Assembly (NCBI GenBank): GCA_009922405.1
Contig: RFVZ01000017.1
Span: forward strand, 1-18,137
DNA length: 18,137 bases
From: Betaproteobacteria bacterium
GTDB lineage: Bacteria; Pseudomonadota; Gammaproteobacteria; Burkholderiales; Burkholderiaceae_E
Direction of reading: 5' to 3'
The translations under genes and the position numbers were made by a program. Each line of letters starts with the position of its first letter. Position 1 is the stretch's first letter. This document shows positions 6,473 to 12,912 of the stretch, piece after piece. The notes beneath the pieces are model-generated. The model saw only the letters and a program-made list of their open reading frames with translations, ran no database searches and was not told where the DNA came from.

Positions 6473-7861
6473 ATGGCACGTAACACTCAGGTCCCAGCAG
6501 ACCACCATGCACCTCCAATCACGCGGTTATTGGCAGAATTTGTCGCGACTTATCCATCTCGGGGCTGGTCCGACGAGGTCGACCACGCAGCCCACCGGAC
6601 CTTCCTGAACTGGCTGGGTTGTGCGGTCGGTGCCGCAAACCACGAGTCCGCTCAGGCCGCGCTGGCGGCGGTTCAAATGCTTGAACCAGCGCCCCAGGCA
6701 AGCATCCTGGGCCGGTCGGAGAAGGTGGATATGGCCTCCGCTGCGTTAATCAATGGAATCAGCTCTCACACCTTCGACTTTGACGACACGCACCTCAAAA
6801 CTATTATTCACCCGGCCGGTCCCGTCGCGTCCGCTTTGCTGGCGTTGGCTGAATACAAGGGCGCAAGTGGCCGCTCCCTAATCGATGCCCTGGTGCTTGG
6901 CATTGATGTTTCATGTCGCATTGGCAATGCCATGTACCCCGATCATTACGATCGAGGCTGGCACATTACGGGCTCAACTGGCACGGTCGGTGCAGCGGCG
7001 GGCTGTGCTCGATTGCTGGGTTTAAACGTCGATCAGACCGCAATGGCGTTGGGGATCGCTGCGTCACAACCGGTCGGCGTGCGTGAGCAATTCGGCAGCA
7101 TGACAAAACCGTTTCATCCTGGCGGCGCTGCGCGAGCTGGACTGATGTCGGCACTGCTAGCACAACAAGGTTTTACTGCGAGCCCACGAGCCCTGGAGGC
7201 TCCGCGCGGGATGATGCAAACCATTTCGACCAAGAACGATTGGTCCGAAATCACCGAGGGTCTCGGGAAGACGTTTGAGATCGTTCTGAATACCTTTAAG
7301 CCCTTTGCTTGTGGAATTGTCATCCATCCGAGCATTGATGGCTGCGCGCAATTGCGTGCGCAGGGTATCGCACCCGAGCAGATTGCCACCCTGGAGCTCA
7401 AGGTGCACTCCCTGGTGCTGGAACTCACCGGCAAGAAAGAACCCGTCGACGGGTTACAAGCCAAATTCAGCGTTTATCACGGTTGCGCTGCCGGCCTGAC
7501 TTTTGGTCAGGCGACCGAAGAAGAGTTTTCAGATGAGCTGGTGACGCGACCAGACATGGTGGCGCTGCGTCGCAAAGTGCATGCAACAGTGGACGATACG
7601 ATCGAAGAATCGGCGGTCGAACTGACTGCCAAACTGGTTGACGGCAGACAGGTGCACGTTCGGGTCGAGCATGCCATTGGTTCGCTTCAGAACCCGATGA
7701 CCGATGCGCAGTTGGACGCCAAATTCCAAGGCTTATCAGACCCGGTACTCGGTCCGCAGCAGACTCACGATCTGATCCAGTCGGCCTGGGTCATCGGCGA
7801 TGCGTCCGATTTGAGGGACCTTACGAGATTGGCGACACCCATGTCTTCGAGCTCGCGCTGA
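6473..7861 (+). CDS. MmgE/PrpD family protein (2-methylcitrate dehydratase-like)
   Basis: The 462-residue product is a full-length member of the MmgE/PrpD family. Characterised members include 2-methylcitrate dehydratase (PrpD), cis-aconitate decarboxylase and the iminodisuccinate epimerase-like enzymes, so the family tells of chemistry on polycarboxylates but not of the exact substrate. Visible markers are the N-terminal helix LLAEFVATYPS, FLNWLGCAVGAANHES, INGISSHTFDFDDTHLKTIIHPAGPV (the conserved DDTH and HP motif), LVLGIDVSCRIGNAM, RGWHITGSTGTVGAAAG, PFHPGGAARAGLMSALLAQQGF and FKPFACGIVIHPSIDG. The ATG at 6473 follows AAAGAG by five bases and starts ten bases after the Bug stop, pointing to cotranscription. 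No prpB or prpC gene is present, so a methylcitrate cycle is unlikely here. The Bug protein probably supplies its substrate; this is inference from position. Confidence 0.93.
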   Translation: MARNTQVPADHHAPPITRLLAEFVATYPSRGWSDEVDHAAHRTFLNWLGCAVGAANHESAQAALAAVQMLEPAPQASILGRSEKVDMASAALINGISSHTFDFDDTHLKTIIHPAGPVASALLALAEYKGASGRSLIDALVLGIDVSCRIGNAMYPDHYDRGWHITGSTGTVGAAAGCARLLGLNVDQTAMALGIAASQPVGVREQFGSMTKPFHPGGAARAGLMSALLAQQGFTASPRALEAPRGMMQTISTKNDWSEITEGLGKTFEIVLNTFKPFACGIVIHPSIDGCAQLRAQGIAPEQIATLELKVHSLVLELTGKKEPVDGLQAKFSVYHGCAAGLTFGQATEEEFSDELVTRPDMVALRRKVHATVDDTIEESAVELTAKLVDGRQVHVRVEHAIGSLQNPMTDAQLDAKFQGLSDPVLGPQQTHDLIQSAWVIGDASDLRDLTRLATPMSSSSR

Positions 7862-7863
7862 TC

Positions 7864-8832
7864 ATGCAAAACCTCGAGGGCCGACCTCAAATTGTAGTTT
7901 TTGGCGACCTCGAGCGGGCCCTCTACCGACTCGGTAATTGGCATGCAATCGAGGCGGTGGCTGACATTCGTTTTTATCATCAGCACCTTGAGGGTGCAGA
8001 TCTGCTGGCCGCGGCCGAGCAGGCCGACGCCTTGGTTCTGGTTCGTGATCGCACACCGCTGGACGCGGCAACGATCGCGCGTTTGCCAAAATTGCGTTTC
8101 GTTGTTTTTACAGGATCGCGCAACGCCACCCTCGACCTCGCTGCTTTAGCCGAGCGCAGGATCCCTGTCAGCCATACCGATTGGGGGCCTTCCAAAGAAA
8201 GTACCACCGAGCTCACCTGGGCCCTTATTCTCGCAGCCAGTCGCCAGCTTGCCGAATACAGCACGTTGGTGCACGAGGGCCATTGGCGTTTTCCCCGGCC
8301 ACAATCGTTACCAGGCGTGCTTTATGGCGAGGTACTTGGCCTAGTGGGCCTGGGTGAAATTGGTCGACGGGTGGCTTCAGTTGGGAAAGCATTGGGCATG
8401 GAGATCCTGACCTGGAGTCCTAATATGAGCGCCGAGCGCGCCGCTGCCCATGGCGCGCACTCGGTTTCCCTTGAGACCTTGCTGGCCCGCGCCAAGGTGG
8501 TGAGCCTTCATTTGGTCCCCTCCGCGTCAACCCGGCAATTGATCAATGCCGACCGACTGGCACAAATGCGGCCCGACAGTTTGCTGGTCAACACCTCTCG
8601 CTCGGCCTTGGTTGACATGCCGGCCCTGGCCGATGCACTGCGGAGGGGGAGCATCGGGATGGCCGCATTGGACGTATTTGATCAGGAACCACTGCCGGCT
8701 GACGACCCGTTGCGCGACACGCCTCGCCTACTGATGACTCCGCACCTTGGCTTCGTGGTGGAACCCGTCTTTGAACGATTCGCGCGGGGCGTTGTGACTG
8801 GTCTGGAAGCTTGGTTGGCCAGCCTGACGTGA
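7864..8832 (+). CDS. D-2-hydroxyacid dehydrogenase family protein (NAD-dependent)
   Basis: This 322-residue protein has the two-domain layout of the D-isomer specific 2-hydroxyacid dehydrogenases, which interconvert 2-oxo acids and D-2-hydroxy acids. The NAD-binding motif is GLVGLGEIGRRV, with Gly162, Gly164 and Gly167. The catalytic residues of the family are present: Arg246 in NTSRSALVD, Glu275 in DQEPLP and His294 in TPHLGF. The N-terminal substrate domain carries PKLRFVVFTGSRN at about 76-88 and WGPSKESTTELTWALILAASR before the first crossover helix. The ATG at 7864 lies two bases after the mmgE/prpD stop, so it is very likely in the same transcript and may act on the same metabolite chain. 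Which 2-hydroxyacid it uses cannot be read from the sequence. It could equally be annotated as a phosphoglycerate dehydrogenase-like protein, but it lacks the ACT domain. Confidence 0.92.
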   Translation: MQNLEGRPQIVVFGDLERALYRLGNWHAIEAVADIRFYHQHLEGADLLAAAEQADALVLVRDRTPLDAATIARLPKLRFVVFTGSRNATLDLAALAERRIPVSHTDWGPSKESTTELTWALILAASRQLAEYSTLVHEGHWRFPRPQSLPGVLYGEVLGLVGLGEIGRRVASVGKALGMEILTWSPNMSAERAAAHGAHSVSLETLLARAKVVSLHLVPSASTRQLINADRLAQMRPDSLLVNTSRSALVDMPALADALRRGSIGMAALDVFDQEPLPADDPLRDTPRLLMTPHLGFVVEPVFERFARGVVTGLEAWLASLT

Positions 8833-8923
8833 GTCAATGAAGTCCGCGGCTAGTTACCTTTCGAAACAAATTGCGCCGCCCGGTCCGTCATACGGTTGAT
8901 ACACTCGAAAGCATCTGCTTTAT

Positions 8924-8929
8924 GGAGAG
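8924..8929 (+). promoter_or_regulatory. Ribosome binding site deciding a GTG start
   Basis: GGAGAG lies seven bases before the GTG at 8937. An in-frame ATG at 8922 overlaps this site and has no Shine-Dalgarno sequence of its own, so the GTG is preferred. Confidence 0.6.
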
Positions 8930-8936
8930 TGCCATC

Positions 8937-9377
8937 GTGAATCGCATGAAGAGTTTCGTCTGTGTGGTCCTGGCGGTCTCAAGCATGTTGGTCGCTGACG
9001 CGGCACTCGCGCAGCGCTACGGTCGTCATGGTGGCGGCAGGGCCCATTTCGGGATTTACCTTGGTGGCCCACTATATGCGCCTGGCTTTTATCCGCCCAG
9101 TTATTACTACCCCCCTTACTACCCAGGCTACTACCCGCCAGCGATTGTGATGCCTCCCACACCGCCGGTGTATATCGAAAATAATCCCCCAGCGATTCCA
9201 GCCCGGCCCCCGGGGCAGTGGTGGTTCTACTGCTCCGACTCTCAGGCGTACTACCCGACTGTGGCGCAGTGCGCCAGTCCCTGGCAGCTTGTTTCACCTC
9301 AGGTGTTTGCACCACAAGCGGTCCCACCACAGCTTGTTTCTCCGCAAGGAACTTCGCCGCAAGTGGAAAATCAGTAG
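8937..9377 (+). CDS. Exported Tyr/Pro-rich small protein, function unknown
   Basis: I do not know a function for this 146-residue protein. It starts with a clear signal peptide (MNRMKSFVCVVLAVSSMLVADAALAQ, split here as a basic start, hydrophobic core and ALAQ cleavage site). The mature part begins with RYGRHGGGRAHFGIYLG, then a tract dominated by Tyr and Pro (about residues 45-70), then a segment WWFYCSDSQAYYPTVAQC followed by WQLVSPQ. That Cys-Tyr-Tyr-Pro-Cys-Trp pattern is one I recognise from many small proline-rich exported proteins in Burkholderiales, often beside glycine-zipper lipoproteins as here. The C-terminus repeats PPQLVSPQ-like units. The GTG at 8937 has GGAGAG seven bases upstream; an ATG at 8946 is the next option. 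An envelope role is likely from the signal peptide only. Confidence 0.8.
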   Translation: MNRMKSFVCVVLAVSSMLVADAALAQRYGRHGGGRAHFGIYLGGPLYAPGFYPPSYYYPPYYPGYYPPAIVMPPTPPVYIENNPPAIPARPPGQWWFYCSDSQAYYPTVAQCASPWQLVSPQVFAPQAVPPQLVSPQGTSPQVENQ

Positions 9378-9406
9378 TCGTTTTCTTTCTGCAGGATACT
9401 AAGATC

Positions 9407-10009
9407 GTGAAGCTTCAATTGAGATGGATCGCGGTGGTCGGGGCTGCTCTGTTGGCGGCAGGTTGCGCGAGTTTGCCTTCGGGTCCCAGCGTACTGGCGT
9501 TGCCAGGCACCGGAAAGAGCTTTGATGAGTTTCGAGTAGATGACGACCTATGCCGGCGTTATGCCAGTGCTCAGGTCGGCGGCGCCGGCCCGAATCAGGC
9601 GGCCAATGATAACGCTGTGCGAAATGCTGCGTTAGGCACCGTGATTGGCGCGGTGGCAGGGGCGGCGATTGGCGGTAATCAAGGTGCCGGCGTTGGAGCG
9701 GGAACCGGGCTGCTGTTCGGAACGATGGCTGGCTCCGCCGCTGCGAGGTCCGGTGTCTACGGCAGCCAACGCAGTTACGATCATGCGTACATTCAATGCA
9801 TGTATGGGCGTGGACAACGCGTGCCAGTCGTCGGTGCTGTTCGGTCGCTTCCACAGAATCAACCCGTGATGGCGACCGAAACAAGGACCACAACGCTCGT
9901 TGTTCCGGCCAACAATGGGCCCATGCTTCCACCACCAGCAGGCTTGCCGCCACCACCACCACCGCCCGGCATGCCACCGCCACCGCCACCGGGCGCCTTC
10001 GTGCGGTAA
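9407..10009 (+). CDS. Glycine-zipper lipoprotein with C-terminal polyproline tail
   Basis: This 200-residue product looks like an outer-membrane-linked lipoprotein. The N-terminus MKLQLRWIAVVGAALLAAGCAS carries a lipobox-like LAAGC with lipidation at Cys20; Ala rather than Leu at -3 is less common but tolerated. Residues 85-125 form a glycine zipper (LGTVIGAVAGAAIGG then GAGVGAGTGLLFGTMAGSAA), a small-residue repeat that packs in membranes. Upstream is FDEFRVDDDLCRRYASAQ and downstream SYDHAYIQCMYGRGQRVP, two Cys-bearing flanks often seen in this group. The last 26 residues are almost only proline with Gly, Met and Ala. The GTG start at 9407 was chosen because it begins the signal peptide; AGGA lies ten bases upstream. 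It follows the Tyr/Pro-rich gene by 29 bases, so cotranscription is likely. The function is unknown. Confidence 0.85.
   Translation: MKLQLRWIAVVGAALLAAGCASLPSGPSVLALPGTGKSFDEFRVDDDLCRRYASAQVGGAGPNQAANDNAVRNAALGTVIGAVAGAAIGGNQGAGVGAGTGLLFGTMAGSAAARSGVYGSQRSYDHAYIQCMYGRGQRVPVVGAVRSLPQNQPVMATETRTTTLVVPANNGPMLPPPAGLPPPPPPPGMPPPPPPGAFVR
9929..9991 (+). repeat. CCA/CCG trinucleotide tract encoding the polyproline tail
   Basis: The segment is built of CCA and CCG codons, interrupted by a few Gly, Ala, Leu and Met codons, and encodes three proline runs of three, six and six. It is a simple-sequence tract prone to unit gain or loss in steps of three bases, so the frame would be kept. Confidence 0.8.
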
Positions 10010-10064
10010 CTCGGTTTGAAAAGGGCGTACTCTGCGGTTTTGAATTCTTGAAGTTGGCGGTCCC

Positions 10065-10457
10065 ATGTTGAAGTCCATCTCGCTGTCTGCACTTTTGGCT
10101 GTTCTTTGCGCATCAGCGTTCAGCCAAACTCCAGCCGCCACCAAGCCATCATCCACCCCAACGCCAACACCGGCGCCCCTCGTTGCTCCGACGCCAACGC
10201 CTGCACCGATCCCAACACCGATTCCCGCACCGGCCGCTTCGAGTGCAGTTCAGGCCAACGCCTCGCCCGCTTCTGAGGCCCCGGCCACAAAGGTCGCCAA
10301 GACGTCTCGCCGTTCCGCCTCCCGTTCAGCAGATCATGCCGCTCATCATTCGGCGAAAAAGAACTCGGCAAAGGCCAAACATTCCGGCCTCAAGAAAGGC
10401 GCACTTGCCGCACATCACTCCAAGAAACACTCGAAGAAGGCGAAGCTTGCAAAGTAG
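10065..10457 (+). CDS. Exported Pro/Thr-rich, Lys/His-rich small protein, function unknown
   Basis: I do not recognise this 130-residue protein as a named family. It has a signal peptide (MLKSISLSALLAVLCASAFSQ), then a Pro/Thr/Ala region at about 22-65 with short repeats such as PTPTPAP and IPTPIPAP, then a strongly basic end (about 75-130) rich in Lys, Ser, Ala and His (KTSRRSASRSADHAAHHSA, HHSKKHSKKAKLAK). The shape suggests a flexible periplasmic or cell-wall stretch joined to a polycationic tail that could bind anionic polymers or metal; that is inference from composition alone. The ribosome binding site is weak (GGCGG at 10056-10060). It follows the glycine-zipper gene by 55 bases and its last codons overlap the likely tadA start. 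Confidence 0.7.
   Translation: MLKSISLSALLAVLCASAFSQTPAATKPSSTPTPTPAPLVAPTPTPAPIPTPIPAPAASSAVQANASPASEAPATKVAKTSRRSASRSADHAAHHSAKKNSAKAKHSGLKKGALAAHHSKKHSKKAKLAK
10433..10440 (+). promoter_or_regulatory. Ribosome binding site supporting a TTG start for tadA
   Basis: GAAGAAGG ends six bases before the TTG at 10447, inside the basic tail of the preceding gene. The alternative ATG at 10489 has only a weak site. Confidence 0.45.
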
Positions 10458-10989
10458 AGTCGATGCGGCCCAGTCCGATCCGGACTGGATGCGTTTGGCA
10501 CTCGCACAAGCTGACCTAGCCGCGCGCGCAGGTGAGGTGCCAGTCGGTGCGGTGATCGTCAAACGTGGGGAATTGGTCGGGGTTGGTCACAATGCGCCCA
10601 TTGGCAACCAGGACCCCAGCGCGCACGCTGAAATCTCTGCGATTCGGGCCGCAGGTAAACATCTGGGCAACTACCGCCTCACGGAATGCGAAATCTATGT
10701 GACGCTTGAGCCCTGTGCCATGTGCGCCGGTGCGATTCAGCACGCTCGAATTCAGCGGCTGGTATTTGGCGCCTCTGATGCCAAGACGGGTGCGTGCGGC
10801 AGCGTCGTTGATTTGTTTGGCGAGCCAAAGCTCAATCACCACACTAAGGTTGTTTCAGGCGTCATGGCACCTGAATCGGCCCACCTTCTCGCAGATTTTT
10901 TTGCTGCTCGACGTCTACAAAAATCCCGCATTTATAAGGCGAATCTTGATGAGGACGATCCTGATCAATCTTGCTCGGCAGCAGCTTGA
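10447..10989 (+). CDS. tadA: tRNA-specific adenosine-34 deaminase TadA
   Basis: TadA deaminates adenosine 34 of tRNA-Arg(ACG) to inosine, needed to read CGN codons, and is usually essential. The zinc and catalytic motifs are intact: HAE (His60, Glu62) in SAHAEISAI, and PCAMC (Cys90, Cys93) in TLEPCAMCAGAI. Other family signatures are EVPVGAVIVK, NYRLTECEIYVTLEPC, FGASDAKTGACGS and LLADFFAARR. From the TTG at 10447 the product has 180 residues; from the ATG at 10489 it has 166, beginning MRLALAQADLAARAG. Homologues such as E. coli TadA (167 residues) have about ten residues before the equivalent W-M-R, which favours the upstream TTG. The TTG frame overlaps the preceding gene by 11 bases. The C-terminus has about 15 acidic and Ser/Ala residues not seen in the E. 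coli protein. Confidence 0.93.
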   Translation: MQSRVDAAQSDPDWMRLALAQADLAARAGEVPVGAVIVKRGELVGVGHNAPIGNQDPSAHAEISAIRAAGKHLGNYRLTECEIYVTLEPCAMCAGAIQHARIQRLVFGASDAKTGACGSVVDLFGEPKLNHHTKVVSGVMAPESAHLLADFFAARRLQKSRIYKANLDEDDPDQSCSAAA

Positions 10990-11431
10990 TCTTTGCGACG
11001 AGGGTCGTTTGTTGTCTCGTTGGTCCGTTTCGACGGCAGCGAACGGGGCTGGTGAACTAATAGGGAGCTTTAAGACTCCACGCGGCGAACATCAAGTACG
11101 CGCTAAAATCGGTGCAGGAATGCCCCTCAATTCCGTGTTCGTTGGGCGGCGCCCAACTGGCGAGATTTGGTCGCCCGAACTTGACCTGGCGTTTCCGAAG
11201 CGGGACTGGATATTGACCCGGATTCTTTGGCTAAGTGGGACTGAACCCGGATTCAATCGATGGGGCACCGTCGACACCATGCGCCGCTATATCTACATCC
11301 ATGGCAGCCCTGATCGGGTCGCGATGGGAATACCCGGCTCAATCGGGTGTGTTCGGATGAAAAATACGGATCTCGCCGAATTATTTGACGAGGTCGCGCC
11401 AGGGACTTCCGTCCGAATCATCGAGCGCTAA
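10949..11431 (+). CDS. L,D-transpeptidase (YkuD) domain protein without signal peptide
   Basis: The 160-residue protein is a single YkuD domain, the cysteine transpeptidase fold that forms 3-3 peptidoglycan crosslinks or anchors lipoproteins. The catalytic motif is present: His118 in YIHGSPD, then GIPGSIGCVRM with the nucleophile Cys134 and Arg136. Family strands are ILINLARQQLDLCDEG and FKTPRGEHQVRAKIGAG. The N-terminus MRTILINLARQQL has no hydrophobic leader, so as read the protein would stay in the cytoplasm, unlike ErfK/YbiS. Proteins of this short, leaderless kind are known in proteobacteria, and their substrate is not clear to me. The ATG at 10949 lies 41 bases inside tadA, with AAGG nine bases upstream, so translation may be coupled to tadA. 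It converges with the acidic-protein gene, 17 bases apart. Confidence 0.88.
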   Translation: MRTILINLARQQLDLCDEGRLLSRWSVSTAANGAGELIGSFKTPRGEHQVRAKIGAGMPLNSVFVGRRPTGEIWSPELDLAFPKRDWILTRILWLSGTEPGFNRWGTVDTMRRYIYIHGSPDRVAMGIPGSIGCVRMKNTDLAELFDEVAPGTSVRIIER

Positions 11432-11448
11432 CCCCGTCAAAACAAAGA

Positions 11449-11709
11449 CTATTCGCCCTCGGTTGGCTCCGCATCGTCCTGTTCAATGATGTCAGACATT
11501 CCCGTAATTCCCTGTCCGAGCAGGCGGAAAACCCCGATTTCGTCGAGGAGTCCATCTTCGTCTTTGCGGTCAAAGCCAAGCACGATGACGTCGCCATCAC
11601 GATCCATGCCGACCACCACCATTTTTACAAGCTCAGGAAGCTCTTCCTCAATCGAGCTCAGGACCTCGTCCTCAAACGTCTGATCTGCGGGCTGGGGTTT
11701 CTCGCTCAT
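11449..11709 (-). CDS. Small acidic protein, function unknown
   Basis: I do not recognise this 86-residue protein. It is very acidic: 25 Asp/Glu against six Lys/Arg. A hydrophobic core (LVKMVVVGMDRDGDVIVLGFD, about residues 27-47) suggests a compact beta-rich fold, flanked by acidic, probably disordered ends (FEDEVLSSIEEELPEL and IIEQDDAEPTEGE). There is no signal peptide, so it is likely cytoplasmic. The ATG at 11709 has AGGAG (11715-11719 on the other strand) five bases ahead, a good ribosome binding site that supports real translation. It lies 60 bases downstream of the prolyl isomerase on the same strand and probably shares its transcript. A phage or plasmid origin is not suggested by its neighbours. 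Confidence 0.7.
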   Translation of the reverse strand: MSEKPQPADQTFEDEVLSSIEEELPELVKMVVVGMDRDGDVIVLGFDRKDEDGLLDEIGVFRLLGQGITGMSDIIEQDDAEPTEGE

Positions 11710-11769
11710 GCTTACTCCTAGGGGTTCGAAGGGAATCGGTACTTGGAAAGCGAGCGCGGCGCGATCGCG

Positions 11770-12582
11770 TTATTCGATTTTGGCCTTGGCACGCAAATCT
11801 TTCTGGAGTTGCTGAATCTTGCGGCGCTCGAGTTCTTGCTGGAGCTGTGGTTTGAGTTGATCGAGTGGCGGCGGAGCCATGGTCCGGATGTCATCGACTC
11901 GAATCACGTGCCATCCGAACTGGGTCTTGACCGGTTGCTCGGTGAGCTGACCTTTCTCCAACTTGCTCATGGCTTCGCCAAATTCCTTCACAAAGGTTCC
12001 GGGCGGGTTCCAGTCAAGGTCACCACCGTTGGCTGCGCTGCCAGGATCTTTAGACTGTTTGGCCAGATCTTCAAACTTCGCCCCGGCTTTGATCTCCGCA
12101 ATGAGCTTCTTTGCGGTGTCTTCGGCTTCCACAAGGATGTGGCGCGCCTTGAATTCCTTTTCACCGCTTTGGGCTTTGGACAGTTTGTCGTACTCGGCCT
12201 GAACGTCGGCGTCTTTGACCGGATGGCTTTTAATCTGATCACGGATTAGGGCGCGAATCAGGATATCTTCGCGGGAGGCCTCTAGCTGCTGCTTGATATC
12301 GCTATTTTTGAAGAGTGCCTTACGCTCTGCTTCTTCGAGAAAGAGTTGGCGGGAGATTAATTCTTCGCGGACCATCTCACGCAGTTCTGGGGTAGTCGCT
12401 CGGCCTTGGGCGGCCAGCGCCTTTAGAAACTCATCGAGCTTGGCTTTGGGGATGGCCTTGCCGTTAACGACCACGGCATTTTGCGCCAACGTTGGAGTCG
12501 AAATACCAACACCAATGACAAAGGCTGATGCGACGACGAGAGAAGCAACAGCGCGGCCTTTAACGGTAAGCAAAGAGAGCAT
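11770..12582 (-). CDS. Parvulin-type peptidyl-prolyl cis-trans isomerase, exported (PpiC/SurA-like)
   Basis: The 270-residue protein is a periplasmic folding catalyst of the parvulin class. It has a long signal peptide (residues 1-34, hydrophobic AVASLVVASAFVIGVGI, cleavage near TLAQ), an N-terminal helical chaperone-like part (about 40-140: LREMVREELISRQLFLEEA, EASREDILIRALIRDQI) and a single PpiC domain at about 146-230. Domain marks are KARHILVEAEDTAKKL, FEDLAKQSKDPGSAANGGDL and the end VKTQFGWHVIRVDD. A charged coiled C-terminal helix follows. With one rotamase domain it is closer to PrsA or PpiC-type proteins than to SurA, which has two. The nearest ribosome site is a weak GGA. It starts 33 bases after the bolA stop on the same strand. 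Confidence 0.92.
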   Translation of the reverse strand: MLSLLTVKGRAVASLVVASAFVIGVGISTPTLAQNAVVVNGKAIPKAKLDEFLKALAAQGRATTPELREMVREELISRQLFLEEAERKALFKNSDIKQQLEASREDILIRALIRDQIKSHPVKDADVQAEYDKLSKAQSGEKEFKARHILVEAEDTAKKLIAEIKAGAKFEDLAKQSKDPGSAANGGDLDWNPPGTFVKEFGEAMSKLEKGQLTEQPVKTQFGWHVIRVDDIRTMAPPPLDQLKPQLQQELERRKIQQLQKDLRAKAKIE

Positions 12583-12615
12583 TGATACGTTCCAGATTGA
12601 GCGGAGGATTTGACA

Positions 12616-12912
12616 TCAACGGCCCACCGATGGGTCGTTAGTCCCGATTGGAGCGGTCGTTGCAGTCAGAGACAGAGCGTGAATTCGGTGCGGCATCCAG
12701 TCCGCGACGCAATCATACACAAGCCGATGTCGTGCCACCGGCCGCAGATTCTCAAACCGACTTGAGGTAATCAGGACTCTAAAGTGCCCAGCGCCATCCT
12801 TCGAGCCGGCGTGTCCAGCATGGGCCGCACTGTCGTCATGAACTTCGAGGGCCGTCGCATCGGGAAACCCGGCGCGCAGACGTGCGCGAATTTCGTCAAG
12901 GGTTGGACGCAT
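12616..12912 (-). CDS. BolA family protein
   Basis: BolA proteins pair with monothiol glutaredoxins (Grx4-type) to handle [2Fe-2S] clusters, and in E. coli BolA also affects cell shape and biofilm genes. This 98-residue product has the family core: MRPTLDEIRARLRAGFPDA, ALEVHDDSAAHAGHAG (with the loop His), HFRVLITSSRFENLRPVARHRLVYDCV and IHALSLTA; the HR and C-terminal His are the usual ligand region. The ATG at 12912 was chosen over a start at 12948 because it gives the standard length and has AAGG six bases upstream. It overlaps the end of yciB by 17 bases, consistent with coupled translation. The N-terminal loop has the HAG repeats seen in many betaproteobacterial BolA-like proteins; whether it is a BolA or YrbA-type member I cannot tell. 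Confidence 0.92.
   Translation of the reverse strand: MRPTLDEIRARLRAGFPDATALEVHDDSAAHAGHAGSKDGAGHFRVLITSSRFENLRPVARHRLVYDCVADWMPHRIHALSLTATTAPIGTNDPSVGR

Noticed and set aside
6473..7861. A methylcitrate cycle operon (prpBCD)
   Set aside because: Only a PrpD-family member is present; prpB and prpC are absent, so the name prpD is not given.
8895..8926. A sigma-70 promoter ahead of the Tyr/Pro-rich gene (TTGATA, 17 bases, TTTATG)
   Set aside because: The -35 is good but the -10 matches the consensus at only three of six bases and overlaps the ribosome binding site, so I do not list it.
9399..10156. Minus-strand frames over the glycine-zipper gene, one with a Gly-rich stretch
   Set aside because: They reflect the reverse complement of the proline tract and lack a signal peptide or start site of their own.
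11710..11769. A terminator hairpin (GCGCGATCGCG palindrome) between the parvulin and acidic-protein genes
   Set aside because: The palindrome is short and has no run of T after it; it lies across the end of the parvulin gene and reads more like GC-rich coding edge.
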